This document shows, piece after piece, positions 18,727 through 27,910 of a DNA stretch of 64,000 bases; within the stretch, counting starts at the first letter, position 1, and each line of letters begins with the position of its first letter. The DNA comes from Phycisphaerales bacterium Planc_01 (GTDB lineage Bacteria > Planctomycetota > Phycisphaerae > Sedimentisphaerales > Anaerobacaceae), in NCBI GenBank assembly GCA_001603075.1, contig LVBB01000041.1, positions 1 through 64,000 of the forward strand. Direction: 5' to 3'. The notes beneath the pieces were generated by a model that was not told the DNA's origin, did no database searches, and was given only the letters and a program-made list of their open reading frames with translations. A program made the translations under genes and the position numbers.

Positions 18727-19763
18727 CCTTTCTCTCTTTCCACGAACAGGCGCACGATGTTCTCGATCGTATCGAGCACGAAGATGCGACCGTCGGGACC
18801 AACCGCTACGTCGAACCCGCTGGCCTCGGCGTCCTGGGCGCTGAGAAACACGCGAGAGGCCCCGCCTTCGACCAACTGGTCCGGCCCGGCCACGACACCT
18901 TCAAAAACACCGTCCGCGTCGTAGATCTTCACGCGAATCAGGCCCTTCTCGGCCGTGACGTAACGGCCATCGGGCAGCATGGCGAAATTCACCGGGTTGC
19001 AGCAGCCGCAGAAGCCTTCGATGCGCATGCTGTTCTGGCCCCATGAGAATTCCAGGTCCCCCCGGAAGGTGTACGCCTCGATCCGCGTCCGTCCGGGATT
19101 GACGACGCGGAGCAATCCGTCCGGCGCCACGGCCAGATCGAAGTAGGCACTCGGCACGATGAAGCCGGGGATATTCCTGTCAGGATCCTTCTCGCCGATG
19201 CGGCGGATCAGCTTGCCCGTGGTATCGTAGTACAGCACCACCGCACGCCCAGCATCGGCCACAAACACGTTGTCCCCCGACACGGCGATGCTCGTCAAAT
19301 ACGACGTGTCACCCAGCGACTCCCAGGCCGCCAGACGCCGACCCTGCCCATCGAAGACCTCGACGTGGGTTCGCATGCCAACATACATCCGACCCTCGGA
19401 CGAGACGGCCACGCACCGAGGCGCCCCCGGCAGCCCGATCACGCGTTCGACGACGCCCTTGTCCGTCAAGACGCGGATCGCCTCGTCGCCGGCGACATAC
19501 AATCGACCATCCGACCCCAGCGTCAGGGCACGCGACCGGGCAAACCCTGTTGCGATAGCCGGCTCGATTTCCCGGTACAGAATCAGATTGGGATCGAACT
19601 GAGCGATGCGCGCCGCATCCAGTTCGTATGCCCGGCTGAGCCCGCTGCCTCTACGCCCGGTTGCATCGACCAGCAGAACGGCGCCGATGGCCACCAGCAA
19701 CGCCGTGCAGATCAGCACGGTGATGATAACGCCGGAATCCATCTTGCCTTGCCGCTGGTTCAT
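18723..19763 (-). CDS. membrane-anchored NHL-repeat beta-propeller with FCGCCNP motif
   Basis: 346 residues. One TM anchor (residues about 9-33, GVIITVLICTALLVAIGAVL) places the rest outside the cytoplasm. NHL-type blades are visible (GSDGRLYVAGDEAIRV, SEGRMYVGMRTHVEVFD, GPDGRIFVLDTIENIV). Within blade four or five is FCGCCNP (251-257), giving Cys252, Cys254 and Cys255, an unusual Cys cluster for a propeller loop that could bind a metal or cluster or make a redox disulfide. The start at 19763 was chosen for its AGGA box and because a good promoter lies just upstream. It is the first gene of the seven-gene redox operon. Confidence 0.86.
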   Translation of the reverse strand: MNQRQGKMDSGVIITVLICTALLVAIGAVLLVDATGRRGSGLSRAYELDAARIAQFDPNLILYREIEPAIATGFARSRALTLGSDGRLYVAGDEAIRVLTDKGVVERVIGLPGAPRCVAVSSEGRMYVGMRTHVEVFDGQGRRLAAWESLGDTSYLTSIAVSGDNVFVADAGRAVVLYYDTTGKLIRRIGEKDPDRNIPGFIVPSAYFDLAVAPDGLLRVVNPGRTRIEAYTFRGDLEFSWGQNSMRIEGFCGCCNPVNFAMLPDGRYVTAEKGLIRVKIYDADGVFEGVVAGPDQLVEGGASRVFLSAQDAEASGFDVAVGPDGRIFVLDTIENIVRLFVEREKG

Positions 19764-19807
19764 TGCGGTTCCTATCTCGTTGTCTGTCCGTCGTTTGAAG
19801 CGAGGCG

Positions 19808-19836
19808 ATTGTAGCACCGACGCGTCGGCCGTTCAA
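19808..19836 (-). promoter_or_regulatory. sigma-70-type promoter for the seven-gene redox operon
   Basis: Read on the minus strand: TTGAAC, 17 bases, TACAAT. Four of six and five of six positions match the consensus at ideal spacing. Predicted transcription start is near 19801, about 38 bases before the NHL gene. It lies in the 80-base gap after the upstream propeller gene, so the downstream seven genes can be expressed independently. Confidence 0.65.
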
Positions 19837-19843
19837 CGCCGCC

Positions 19844-21241
19844 CTATGGCACACCGATGTCCAGGCACACCATCCTGGTCAGATCGCGTACGATCAGCCG
19901 ATTGGCGGCAACTGCCATCGGCCCCCAGGAATCGATGCCGTCGAGCACCTTCGCCTGAGCAAGCGGTACATAGCCGGTGGGTGTCGCCTCGACGAGCGTC
20001 AGCAGGCCATGGTCATCCATGACATAGAGAAGATTGTTGATGATCGTGTAAGGCCCGAGACCGAACTTGTTCGTGCTGCCGCTGGTCCAGACCACATTGC
20101 CTTCAAGGTCCAGACAAACAAGCTGCTCGTCCGGACGGACCCCATAGATATGCCCTTCGTGGAAGATCGGCGTGTGCTGCGGCGATCCGAAGACGTCCGG
20201 CGAAAGGCGGAACTCGATCTGTGGCACGATCCGCCCGCCAGCCTCGGTCAGTCGCAGCATCATGGCGCCGGCGTTGTAGCCGCCGGAGAGGAACAGACGT
20301 CCCTCACCGACAGGGACCGGCGTGGGAACGTTGGCGATGCGAATCTGCCAGTCGGGCAGTTCCCACAGAACGGCCCCATCCCGCCCCGAGACGCCTACGA
20401 CGCCGCCGCTGGCGCACCAGACGTACATGCGCTCACCCGCCAGGTCCAGCGGCACGATCGACGAGTGTGTCATGTCCCACTTCTTCGGGTTCGGAGTCTC
20501 CCAGAGAACATCCCCAGTCTCGATATCCACCGCCATAATCAGGGCTGTGCCTCCGACGCCGAGGATGACCTTGCCGTCCTCGACCAGAGGGCATTGCCCG
20601 GCGTACCAGGCCGGCACCTTGGCGCCGTAGTCCTCAACAAGATCGAAGAACCAACGGAGTTCGCCCGTCGCGACATCCAGAGCGGTGACGTGACACTTGG
20701 GGCCCATCGTCACGACATGGTGTTCCGTGACGGTGGGAACCGTCCGGCTCATGCCGTGATTGCGCTTGGTCCGGACCGGATAGAAATATCGCCAGATATC
20801 CTGCCCATCCGCCAGGGAGAAACACCGAATCGCATCGCCGTGCTTCTGCTGGTCGTAATCGGCTACGAAGACCCTGCCGTCGCGAACGGCGGCCCCGGCA
20901 TATCCTTCGCCCAGATCGACCGACCACAGCATGGGCAGCCCCCCGGCGGGCCATTGGCGAGCCAGCGTCACCCCGACCCGACCGACGGCATCAAGCGCCG
21001 GCCCCCGAAACTGCGGCCAAGCGCCGGGCAGGTCGGCCGGCTGCCCGGCGTATGTCGTCAGCTCTGCACGCGACAGAACATCGTCCCGGGCAACCGACGG
21101 CCCGACCACGTTCGACTCGATCGGGACGCGAGGCTCGAACTGCGGCGACGCATCGGCGCTGATCCACAGGTACACAAGGCAGACCGCCCCCACGACGGCG
21201 AACCCCATCGGCACGATGTCGGCGATAGCGGATTTCCTCAT
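19844..21241 (-). CDS. membrane-anchored PQQ-like beta-propeller protein
   Basis: 465 residues from an ATG at 21241 (MRKSAIADIV); a TTG two codons upstream is possible. One N-terminal TM segment (about 10-25, PMGFAVVGAVCLVYLWI) anchors a periplasmic propeller. WPQFRGPALDAVGRVG, the family opening, is followed by blades such as IRCFSLADGQDIWRYF, TALDVATGELRWFFDL and MAVDIETGDVLWETP. It lies 24 bases after the ABC permease and is the last gene of the upstream transcript. It differs from the neighbouring propellers in sequence, so it is not a recent tandem copy. Confidence 0.86.
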   Translation of the reverse strand: MRKSAIADIVPMGFAVVGAVCLVYLWISADASPQFEPRVPIESNVVGPSVARDDVLSRAELTTYAGQPADLPGAWPQFRGPALDAVGRVGVTLARQWPAGGLPMLWSVDLGEGYAGAAVRDGRVFVADYDQQKHGDAIRCFSLADGQDIWRYFYPVRTKRNHGMSRTVPTVTEHHVVTMGPKCHVTALDVATGELRWFFDLVEDYGAKVPAWYAGQCPLVEDGKVILGVGGTALIMAVDIETGDVLWETPNPKKWDMTHSSIVPLDLAGERMYVWCASGGVVGVSGRDGAVLWELPDWQIRIANVPTPVPVGEGRLFLSGGYNAGAMMLRLTEAGGRIVPQIEFRLSPDVFGSPQHTPIFHEGHIYGVRPDEQLVCLDLEGNVVWTSGSTNKFGLGPYTIINNLLYVMDDHGLLTLVEATPTGYVPLAQAKVLDGIDSWGPMAVAANRLIVRDLTRMVCLDIGVP

Positions 21242-21265
21242 ACACAATCCGTCATAGGTACCCGG

Positions 21266-24200
21266 CTACTCCGTTCTCAATGCGTCGAGCAGTGCCCCGC
21301 GCAAGGCCAGCGCCCCGGCAATCCACACCCATAAACCGCTGACGACGGCGATACCGCCAACCGTCAGGGCCAATGAGACGAAGGGAATCTGCCCGGGCGA
21401 TGATCGCAGCGCCGGAACAACGGCCATCAGAGCCGCTACCACGCCACAAAGCAAGCCTGAGAGCACCAGACCCCAATGCTCGTAGAATATCATACGCTGC
21501 AAGGTTCTGCGATCAAAACCCACCGCCTGGAGCATAGCCAATTCACCCCGGCGTTCCAGCATGTTCCTCAACACGACAAGTCCCAGCCCGACGCAACCGA
21601 GGATCAGCCCCAGGCCCCCCAGGGCCGTGAAGATCGAGAGATACGTGTCTTCCACGGCACTGAACGCCGCCAGACGCTCGACTGCCGGCGTGAGAACCAG
21701 GCCGAAATCCCGCAATGCGGACGTCAGCACCGGCTCGACCGCGCCCGATCGGTCGGCCGGGACATCAATCAGAAACGCACGATACCCCGACTCCGACGGG
21801 AACCTCGCCAGGAACTCGTTCTCAGCAATCACCAGGCTGCCCTGAAGGACGGAGCTTTCCAGCATGCCGACGATGCGCACGCGCAGCACCCGCCCTTTTT
21901 CGTCACTATACTCCAGCTCATCGCCGATGTTCTTGCCCAGACCCCAGAAAACCGTCGGGTAATCGCCGATCGCCGGCACAGATCCGGCCTCCAGGTCCAT
22001 CCGCAGCAGGTCCCAGCCCTCTTCCTGCTGCCCTCGATCGAGAATCCGATTGAAGGTGAACGCCTTGCGACGACTCAATTCGCCGGATGAGACGCCCAGC
22101 AATCGTGGCTGCTGGGCGCGATTGAGGTTCAGGCAACTGGCATCGTCTCCTTCATGAACGCGGAACTGGACAAACTCAATGCCTTCGAGGTCATCGCGAC
22201 CCAGCCCCAGGGCGTCGCGCCCCTCCTGCGTATTCATATCGTGAAGTAGAGGAACGGAGCTTTCGCCATAGAACGCAAAACCGCCCGTGCCCGAACTGCG
22301 GCCCTGCGAGTGTGCCATCGGGTCGCGCCGGTTGGCTCCCACCGCGATCACCATGAAGACGCCGCAGGCCAGCAGCCCGACCACCGCCAGACTCCGACCA
22401 CTGCGTCGCGCTGTATTGCGAAATCCCAGCCCACCCAGGGACACCATCGGCCGGCTCCAGCCGCTGGCGACGATTCGAAGAAGGCCCTGGCACAATCCCA
22501 GGCCGCCAAGGAGCAACAGCACGCCGGCCCCGAAGAAAAGCCCGGCGACCGCCCCGCTGTCACCGGCGTTCATGACGGCCAGAAAGATCGCCACCGTAAC
22601 AAATGAAGCCGCTGCCAGGATCAGGCCCCATCGTCCGTGCGACCACGAGGCGCGCCGGGAATAGGACGCTTCGAGGCTCCCGCTCATCAGACGGTGAGGA
22701 GACTGGGAAACGTGTCTACGCAGCGTGATCCAGATCGCCAGCAAGGCTGCCAACAGACCGCCGAGGCCACCGAGCACGAGCGTGGCGGGTTCGGCGCGGA
22801 AGTGAATCCTCGTCCCGGCCACGGCGCCGCTCCACGAGGTCGACAGACCATAGAGCAAAAGCCGCATATAGAGCAATCCCGCGCCCACGCCGAGGACGGC
22901 ACCGGCCAGCGCCACGAGGGCCCCTTCGCCGACAAGCAACCGTTTGACCCGCGTCGCCGGAAGTCCGACTGCCAGCAACAGGCCCACCTGTTCGCAGCGG
23001 CTCTCGACCCCGAAGACGAACAGCAGCCCCGTCAGGATGACCGCCGCGGCGATCAGGAACATGCTCAGGCCGAGGAAGAGCTGCCCGAAATCCGTCCCTT
23101 CTCTCCGTGCCCGGAGCGCGCGCTGGCGGACAGGCTGAAAGAACAGGCCCACCGTCGCCGGATCGACCCGGCTCGTCAGGTCGGCCTCGATCTTCTCTTC
23201 GAGACCGGCGCGCCATGGGTAGCGCACCGCCGTGAGGTTGCCGTAGCGATTGGACCACTCCGAACGACCGGCGTCGAGCGTGATGAACGCCTTGGGTGTC
23301 CCGCGATAGTCGTCCCAATAGGCCTCATCCTTCGGTCTGATCCTGTCCAGATCGATCGGGATTCCCGCCTCCCAGTCGCGGCAGTTGTCGACATCGACAA
23401 GGCCTGGGAAATCGGGCATCAGGTGCGGGTCGAGCGCGGCACCTTCCAGCGGAACGATCGCGGCCACTCGGAACGAGATGGTGCGTTCGTACAGTTGTCG
23501 CATCGGCCCAACCAGATAGTAGGTCAACTCGACCGAATCGCCTACGGCTGCGTCGAGATCGTCGGCGAGCCACTGGTTGATGACGATCTCGTCAGAGCCC
23601 ATCCCGGCGGGGATCAGCGTACCGACACCCGAGCCCGGGCTGACGGCCGCGACCATCGAATACGGCGTGCTCTTCTCTCCAAGCCGGATCTCGTTGACGA
23701 GATACGTCAGAATCCCGACCGCCTCGCCTTCAACCTTCAAAGCCTCAGAGCCGATTTCGTTCTCGATGAAGATGCGCCGGCTGCGCAATTCCAGCGAATT
23801 CGATCCCTCCCGCTTGCGAAGCTCAATGTCCGCGTCGGCGAGTTTCCAGCAGCCTTGCACGGCATCGTTGAGATGCTCGGCCGCAGAAGACTCGCCAAGA
23901 TCGGCCGCCAGAAGGACATTGGCCCGTCCCGGCTGATCGATCCGCTCGCCCAGCCACGTCAAAGGCACGAAGACGTTCAGTGGGGCGACCTGATTGGCCC
24001 GGAGGTCGAAGCGGCCGAAAAGTGATTCGCCTGCGATCCGCCCGATTTTCAGGCGGAAGGCAGCGGTCCGATCCGCATCGGACGCCAGGGGGACATCGCG
24101 CGGCATCAGGCCGGGTTTCTCGATGCGAAGCAGGACCTCGTCACCGACCGAAACGTCCAGCCTCTCGGCGACGGCCTCGCTGAGGACAATCGTTTCGCCT

Positions 24201-24586
24201 CCGTCACTGTCCAGCGGATTCTCCGTCGCTCCAATCGCGTAGAACCGGTCGTCCACGCCAAGGACTTCGACGCGATTGAGCCGGCGCGAGCCATCGTCGT
24301 TCGTCACGAGGCCCAAGACCTGGAGAACCGGCGCAACGGGCGAGTCGAGCCTTCCGGCCAGATCATCGGCCAGCGCCGCCCGGAAGTAGCGGCCCTGGGG
24401 AACAACAGCAAAATCGGTCCGCCCGAGGCGGGCCTCCTGTGTGCGACGCAGCGTGTGACGGACTGAATCGCCGACCGCCAATGCACCGGTCAGCGCCCCG
24501 GTGGCAACCACAACGGCCATCAGAACCGCCGCGTTGGTGCGCCAGTAGAACCGCAGACTCCGCACCGCCAGTTGCCACAAGCTCAT
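21266..24586 (-). CDS. very large FtsX-type ABC transporter permease
   Basis: 1106-residue membrane protein of the MacB/LolC/FtsX superfamily. An N-terminal TM (TNAAVLMAVVVATGALTGAL) is followed by a long periplasmic domain (about 40-490), three TM helices (about 510-640, LGLSMFLIAAAVILTGLLFVF...), a central TM pair, a second periplasmic domain, and a final three-helix FtsX block (LGGLGLILGCVGLGLVVLRN ... LSLALTVGGIAVVSGLWVWI). It is therefore a two-repeat permease in one chain. Its ATG overlaps the ATPase TGA by four bases, so the two form one transporter. Members of this superfamily move lipoproteins, peptides or lipids, or transmit force rather than transport; the cargo is unknown. The surrounding exported redox proteins suggest a role in placing or maturing them. 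Confidence 0.88.
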   Translation of the reverse strand: MSLWQLAVRSLRFYWRTNAAVLMAVVVATGALTGALAVGDSVRHTLRRTQEARLGRTDFAVVPQGRYFRAALADDLAGRLDSPVAPVLQVLGLVTNDDGSRRLNRVEVLGVDDRFYAIGATENPLDSDGGETIVLSEAVAERLDVSVGDEVLLRIEKPGLMPRDVPLASDADRTAAFRLKIGRIAGESLFGRFDLRANQVAPLNVFVPLTWLGERIDQPGRANVLLAADLGESSAAEHLNDAVQGCWKLADADIELRKREGSNSLELRSRRIFIENEIGSEALKVEGEAVGILTYLVNEIRLGEKSTPYSMVAAVSPGSGVGTLIPAGMGSDEIVINQWLADDLDAAVGDSVELTYYLVGPMRQLYERTISFRVAAIVPLEGAALDPHLMPDFPGLVDVDNCRDWEAGIPIDLDRIRPKDEAYWDDYRGTPKAFITLDAGRSEWSNRYGNLTAVRYPWRAGLEEKIEADLTSRVDPATVGLFFQPVRQRALRARREGTDFGQLFLGLSMFLIAAAVILTGLLFVFGVESRCEQVGLLLAVGLPATRVKRLLVGEGALVALAGAVLGVGAGLLYMRLLLYGLSTSWSGAVAGTRIHFRAEPATLVLGGLGGLLAALLAIWITLRRHVSQSPHRLMSGSLEASYSRRASWSHGRWGLILAAASFVTVAIFLAVMNAGDSGAVAGLFFGAGVLLLLGGLGLCQGLLRIVASGWSRPMVSLGGLGFRNTARRSGRSLAVVGLLACGVFMVIAVGANRRDPMAHSQGRSSGTGGFAFYGESSVPLLHDMNTQEGRDALGLGRDDLEGIEFVQFRVHEGDDASCLNLNRAQQPRLLGVSSGELSRRKAFTFNRILDRGQQEEGWDLLRMDLEAGSVPAIGDYPTVFWGLGKNIGDELEYSDEKGRVLRVRIVGMLESSVLQGSLVIAENEFLARFPSESGYRAFLIDVPADRSGAVEPVLTSALRDFGLVLTPAVERLAAFSAVEDTYLSIFTALGGLGLILGCVGLGLVVLRNMLERRGELAMLQAVGFDRRTLQRMIFYEHWGLVLSGLLCGVVAALMAVVPALRSSPGQIPFVSLALTVGGIAVVSGLWVWIAGALALRGALLDALRTE

Positions 24587-25275
24587 GGCCGGCCCCTGTC
24601 GGTCAGCAGACCCGCGCGCAACTCCATGACCTCTCCAATCCGAGAAGCCAGCTTCTGCGAGTGCGTCACGGCGATCAGGGTCAGCCCTTCATCGCGGTTG
24701 AGCTGTGCCAGCAACTCGGCAACGTCATCCGATGTCGCTTCATCGAGCGAGCCGGTCGGCTCATCGGCAAGCAGCAGTTTCGGTCGGTTGATCAGCGCCC
24801 GGGCCACGGCGACACGCTGCCGCTGGCCTCCGGACAATTCGCCGGGACGGTGCGTCATGCGGTCCTTCAGCCCCACGCGATCCAGCAGAGACTCCGCCCG
24901 CTGTCGCAGGGCCCTGGGTGATGTGCCGTCCTTGCCGGCCAGGGTCGGAATCAACACGTTCTCCAGAACGGTGCACTGGGGCAGCAGGTGGTGCAACTGG
25001 AAAACGAAGCCAATCTCGCGATTGCGGATTCTGGCCAGTTCGTGGTCCGCCAGGCCGGCCAGATCGCGACCGTCAAAGAGCACTCGGCCGCTGGTCGGAT
25101 GGTCCAGGGCCCCGATGATATTGAGCAGCGTGCTCTTGCCGCTACCCGAAGGCCCGATGATGACCACGGCGCGGCCTCGATCGACCTTAAGGCGAATGCC
25201 TCCAAGCACATGGACGGCCGTCGTCGGATCCGACTGTCCATAGTCCTTCGTCACATCGACCAGCTCGACCATCAT
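24583..25275 (-). CDS. ABC transporter ATP-binding protein (LolD/MacB-N type)
   Basis: About 230 residues. Walker A GPSGSGKST, Q-loop region FVFQLHHLLPQCTVLENV, signature LSGGQRQRVAVARAL, Walker B LLLADEPTGSLDE and H-loop AVTHSQ are all intact, so it should hydrolyse ATP. It pairs with the overlapping FtsX-type permease. Two adjacent ATGs (25275 and 25272) follow GGGAGG. The first overlaps the glycosyltransferase stop as ATGA; the second has slightly better spacing. Confidence 0.93.
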   Translation of the reverse strand: MMVELVDVTKDYGQSDPTTAVHVLGGIRLKVDRGRAVVIIGPSGSGKSTLLNIIGALDHPTSGRVLFDGRDLAGLADHELARIRNREIGFVFQLHHLLPQCTVLENVLIPTLAGKDGTSPRALRQRAESLLDRVGLKDRMTHRPGELSGGQRQRVAVARALINRPKLLLADEPTGSLDEATSDDVAELLAQLNRDEGLTLIAVTHSQKLASRIGEVMELRAGLLTDRGRP

Positions 25276-26582
25276 GTCCCTCCCTTGGCTTGTTGAGCGA
25301 TCCGTTCGCACGTCTCGACCATCTTCCGTGCGGTCTGCTCGATGTCAAACGCGCGACGCACGCCGTCTCGACCCTCGGTGCCGAGCTTCTTTGCGGCCTC
25401 ATCGTCCAACAGCAGCGGCGCCAGCGCCTCGGCCACCGTCTCGGCCGAACCGGGGGTATACAATATGCCCCCCCCAGTCATCTCGACCGTCTCGGGAAAG
25501 CAACCGATCGCCGGCTCGACGACGGGGACGCCCATCGCCAGGGCCTCCAGCACGTACAGGCCGTACGCAACCGGACCGCGTTCCGGAACACAAAGAACCG
25601 AAAGGCCCCGCAGGAAATCCAGCTTTGCATCGCGGTCGAACGCTTCCAGAAAGTCGACGTCGCCAAGGAGCCCGGCATTCTCCAGTTTATCCTGCAACCG
25701 TCGTATGAAGGGTTCGTCGGCGGCACTGCGCCCGCCCGAGATCCGCAACCTTGCCGCCCCAAGTTGGTCGCGGCTCTTGAGAAGCATGAAGGCATCGATG
25801 AGCGTTTCGAGCCCCCGCTCCGGACACATTCGCGACAAGAACCCAATCGTTGGGACGGGCGGACGACTCGGCGAAGGCACATAGTTCTTCAAGTCGATCC
25901 CCATGTGCACAACATGCATCCGCCTGTCCTCGATGCCAAGCCGCTCCTGCATCGTGCGTGCAAAGTATGTGCTGACCGCAATGAAACCGTCGATGTCACG
26001 CGCGAGCCGGCGGACGATCTCCCAGGCCCGCTCGGCATAGGGGCCGGTCAGACCGTCGAGGAAGCCGTCCTCGTCCTGCAACAGGCAGACAACGGAGACA
26101 CCGAGCTTGTCCTTGATCCGGCGGGTCAGGCCCCCGAGCAGGATGTTGGACAGGCAGACCACGTCGGGCCGTTGCTGGGTCTCCGCAAGCCAGTCCACGA
26201 ACCGATCCAGTTCCTTGACCTGCCGGCCGTTCTCTCCTTCGAGCATGGAGATCGTCGTTTCGCCCAGGTCGCGGGCGCTGGTCATCCCCGCCTTGCGCGC
26301 CGCCCACTCCAGGAGCCGGCGCGAATCGAACAGCCTGTCGATCCAGCGTGGGGTCTTGCGGAACAGGGCGCACTTCTGCTGAAGGAATACGTTGACCCCG
26401 CCGAAGAAGATCGGCGCATTGCTCACCGGTTCGGTCTTGTCCGCCTGCAAGGGCAGGTACAACGGGACCATGAGCACGTCGTGGTCGAGCCTTCGCATCG
26501 CCCTAGCCAAAGCGGCGTCGCGGAGGCAATTCTCACAGTAGAAGTTGTCCCCGGAACCGGGACTGACCTGAACGATTCTCAT
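25272..26582 (-). CDS. glycosyltransferase family 4-like protein
   Basis: 436-residue GT-B fold sugar transferase, cytoplasmic or membrane-associated. The N-terminus MRIVQVSPGSGDNFYCENC carries a CxxC pair just after the first strand. The acceptor domain is followed by IGFLSRMCPERGLETLIDAF, the start of the GT4 donor domain, and by the signature YGLYVLEALAMGVPVVEPAIG, corresponding to the E-x7-E region that binds the nucleotide sugar. The donor is unknown. Its ATG overlaps the upstream propeller TGA, and its stop overlaps the ATPase start, so it is translationally coupled to an exporter. It may glycosylate or build something handled by that exporter; this is inference. Confidence 0.86.
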   Translation of the reverse strand: MRIVQVSPGSGDNFYCENCLRDAALARAMRRLDHDVLMVPLYLPLQADKTEPVSNAPIFFGGVNVFLQQKCALFRKTPRWIDRLFDSRRLLEWAARKAGMTSARDLGETTISMLEGENGRQVKELDRFVDWLAETQQRPDVVCLSNILLGGLTRRIKDKLGVSVVCLLQDEDGFLDGLTGPYAERAWEIVRRLARDIDGFIAVSTYFARTMQERLGIEDRRMHVVHMGIDLKNYVPSPSRPPVPTIGFLSRMCPERGLETLIDAFMLLKSRDQLGAARLRISGGRSAADEPFIRRLQDKLENAGLLGDVDFLEAFDRDAKLDFLRGLSVLCVPERGPVAYGLYVLEALAMGVPVVEPAIGCFPETVEMTGGGILYTPGSAETVAEALAPLLLDDEAAKKLGTEGRDGVRRAFDIEQTARKMVETCERIAQQAKGGT

Positions 26583-27811
26583 GGTGCGGTCCCCCCGGCC
26601 GGCGAGCGACCGGCAAACGCATAGACGGTCCCATCATCACAGCCGATCACCACCACGCCCTGCGCCACGGCCGGCGAAGAGACGATCGGCCGGCCGATCT
26701 CGTACGACCAGATCTCTCTGCCGTCGGCCAGTCGCAGCATGTAGAGGCGGCCGTCGCCCGAGCCGACGATCACCTTGTCGCCGCAGACCGCCGGCGAGCC
26801 GTCCACTTCGCCAAGCGTCTTGAACGCCCAGAGGCGCCGGCCGTTGTCACGGCGCAGGGCATAAACGAGATCGTCGCGACTTCCGAAGATGACCTTGTCC
26901 TCCGTAACGGCAGGCGAAGAGAAGATGGGCGCTTTGCTCTCGGTGTGCGTCCATACGATCTCGCCTCGATCCACATCGGCCCGCAGGAAGACGTTCTTGT
27001 AGTTGCCCACATACACCTGACCATCGAGGAAGGCGGCCGAGCCGGCGATGTACGAACCGCTGTCGATCTCCGTCCGTCTCGTTCCGTCGGCCAGCGAGAC
27101 CGCGTGGATCATCGCGTCACAGCCGCCGAAGACGGCCGTGCCATCGGCCACCGCAGGCGAGCCGTTCACGTAGTTGTCGGTTTCGTATGTCCATACCGCC
27201 TGGCCGCTTTCGGCATGGACACAATGGAGCCGATTGTCGTAGCTGCCAACGAGAATCCAGGTCTCCCGGCCGTCCGCACTGCGGGTCCAGTTCGGCGCGC
27301 TGAGGATGTCCCCAGCGGTCTCGTACTTCCACTTGAGCTGTCCCGTTTCCGCCTCCAATGCATAGAGGAACCCATCGGAGGAGCCGATGAAGACAACGCC
27401 GTCGATCCACAGCGGCGACGACTCGACGGCATCGCCCGTCGCATACGACCACAGCTTCTGACCCGTGTGCAGGTCGAGCGCGTACACATTGGCGTCGGAG
27501 GATCCGATGAAGACGCGGCCGTCGACGATGGCCGCCGACGATTTGACCTCGGAACCCGTCTTGAACTTCCACAGGACCGACAGCGAATCGGGCAGTTGGG
27601 TGGCGGCCCGCCCCAGAAGCCCCTGGCCACCTGCGAACATCGTCCAGGACGTGCCGTCTTCCCGGACGAACGGACGAACGGCGACCTGCCCCGGACCGGA
27701 CGCGGGGAATTCTCCCAAACGATGGCCAATCGCCCGCCACGCGAAAAACGTCGCCACGGCAACGACAAGAACGCCCACAAAGATGAGCCAGATTGCTGTT
27801 CTCGTAGCCAT
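26579..27811 (-). CDS. membrane-anchored PQQ-like beta-propeller protein (first gene of the block)
   Basis: About 410 residues with one N-terminal TM segment (AIWLIFVGVLVVAVATFFAW) and a seven- or eight-bladed propeller built from strongly regular repeats: VYALDLHTGQKLWSYATG, LYALEAETGQLKWKYETAG, LHCVHAESGQAVWTYETD, IHAVSLADGTRRTEID, VYALRRDNGRRLWAFKT and LYMLRLADGREIWSYE, with SSP/GSPA linkers between blades. This resembles BamB-like scaffolds more than PQQ dehydrogenases. ATG at 27811; an in-frame GTG at 27817 has a GGG box eight bases away and may be the true start. It overlaps the glycosyltransferase gene by four bases. Confidence 0.86.
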   Translation of the reverse strand: MATRTAIWLIFVGVLVVAVATFFAWRAIGHRLGEFPASGPGQVAVRPFVREDGTSWTMFAGGQGLLGRAATQLPDSLSVLWKFKTGSEVKSSAAIVDGRVFIGSSDANVYALDLHTGQKLWSYATGDAVESSPLWIDGVVFIGSSDGFLYALEAETGQLKWKYETAGDILSAPNWTRSADGRETWILVGSYDNRLHCVHAESGQAVWTYETDNYVNGSPAVADGTAVFGGCDAMIHAVSLADGTRRTEIDSGSYIAGSAAFLDGQVYVGNYKNVFLRADVDRGEIVWTHTESKAPIFSSPAVTEDKVIFGSRDDLVYALRRDNGRRLWAFKTLGEVDGSPAVCGDKVIVGSGDGRLYMLRLADGREIWSYEIGRPIVSSPAVAQGVVVIGCDDGTVYAFAGRSPAGGTAP

Positions 27812-27910
27812 CGGCACCGTTCATACCCGCAGCCAGGCCCCGCAGGGTGCGCCGCGCACACCATCTCCAAGGCTCGTCATAAGACACCGTACTCCTACGG
27901 CATCGGACGT

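Noticed and set aside
16618-27811. Nitrous-oxide-reductase (nos) cluster
   Set aside because: NapG/NapH-like ferredoxins and an ABC transporter recall nosGHFY, but there is no NosZ, NosL or NosD, and the permease is FtsX-type rather than NosY-type.
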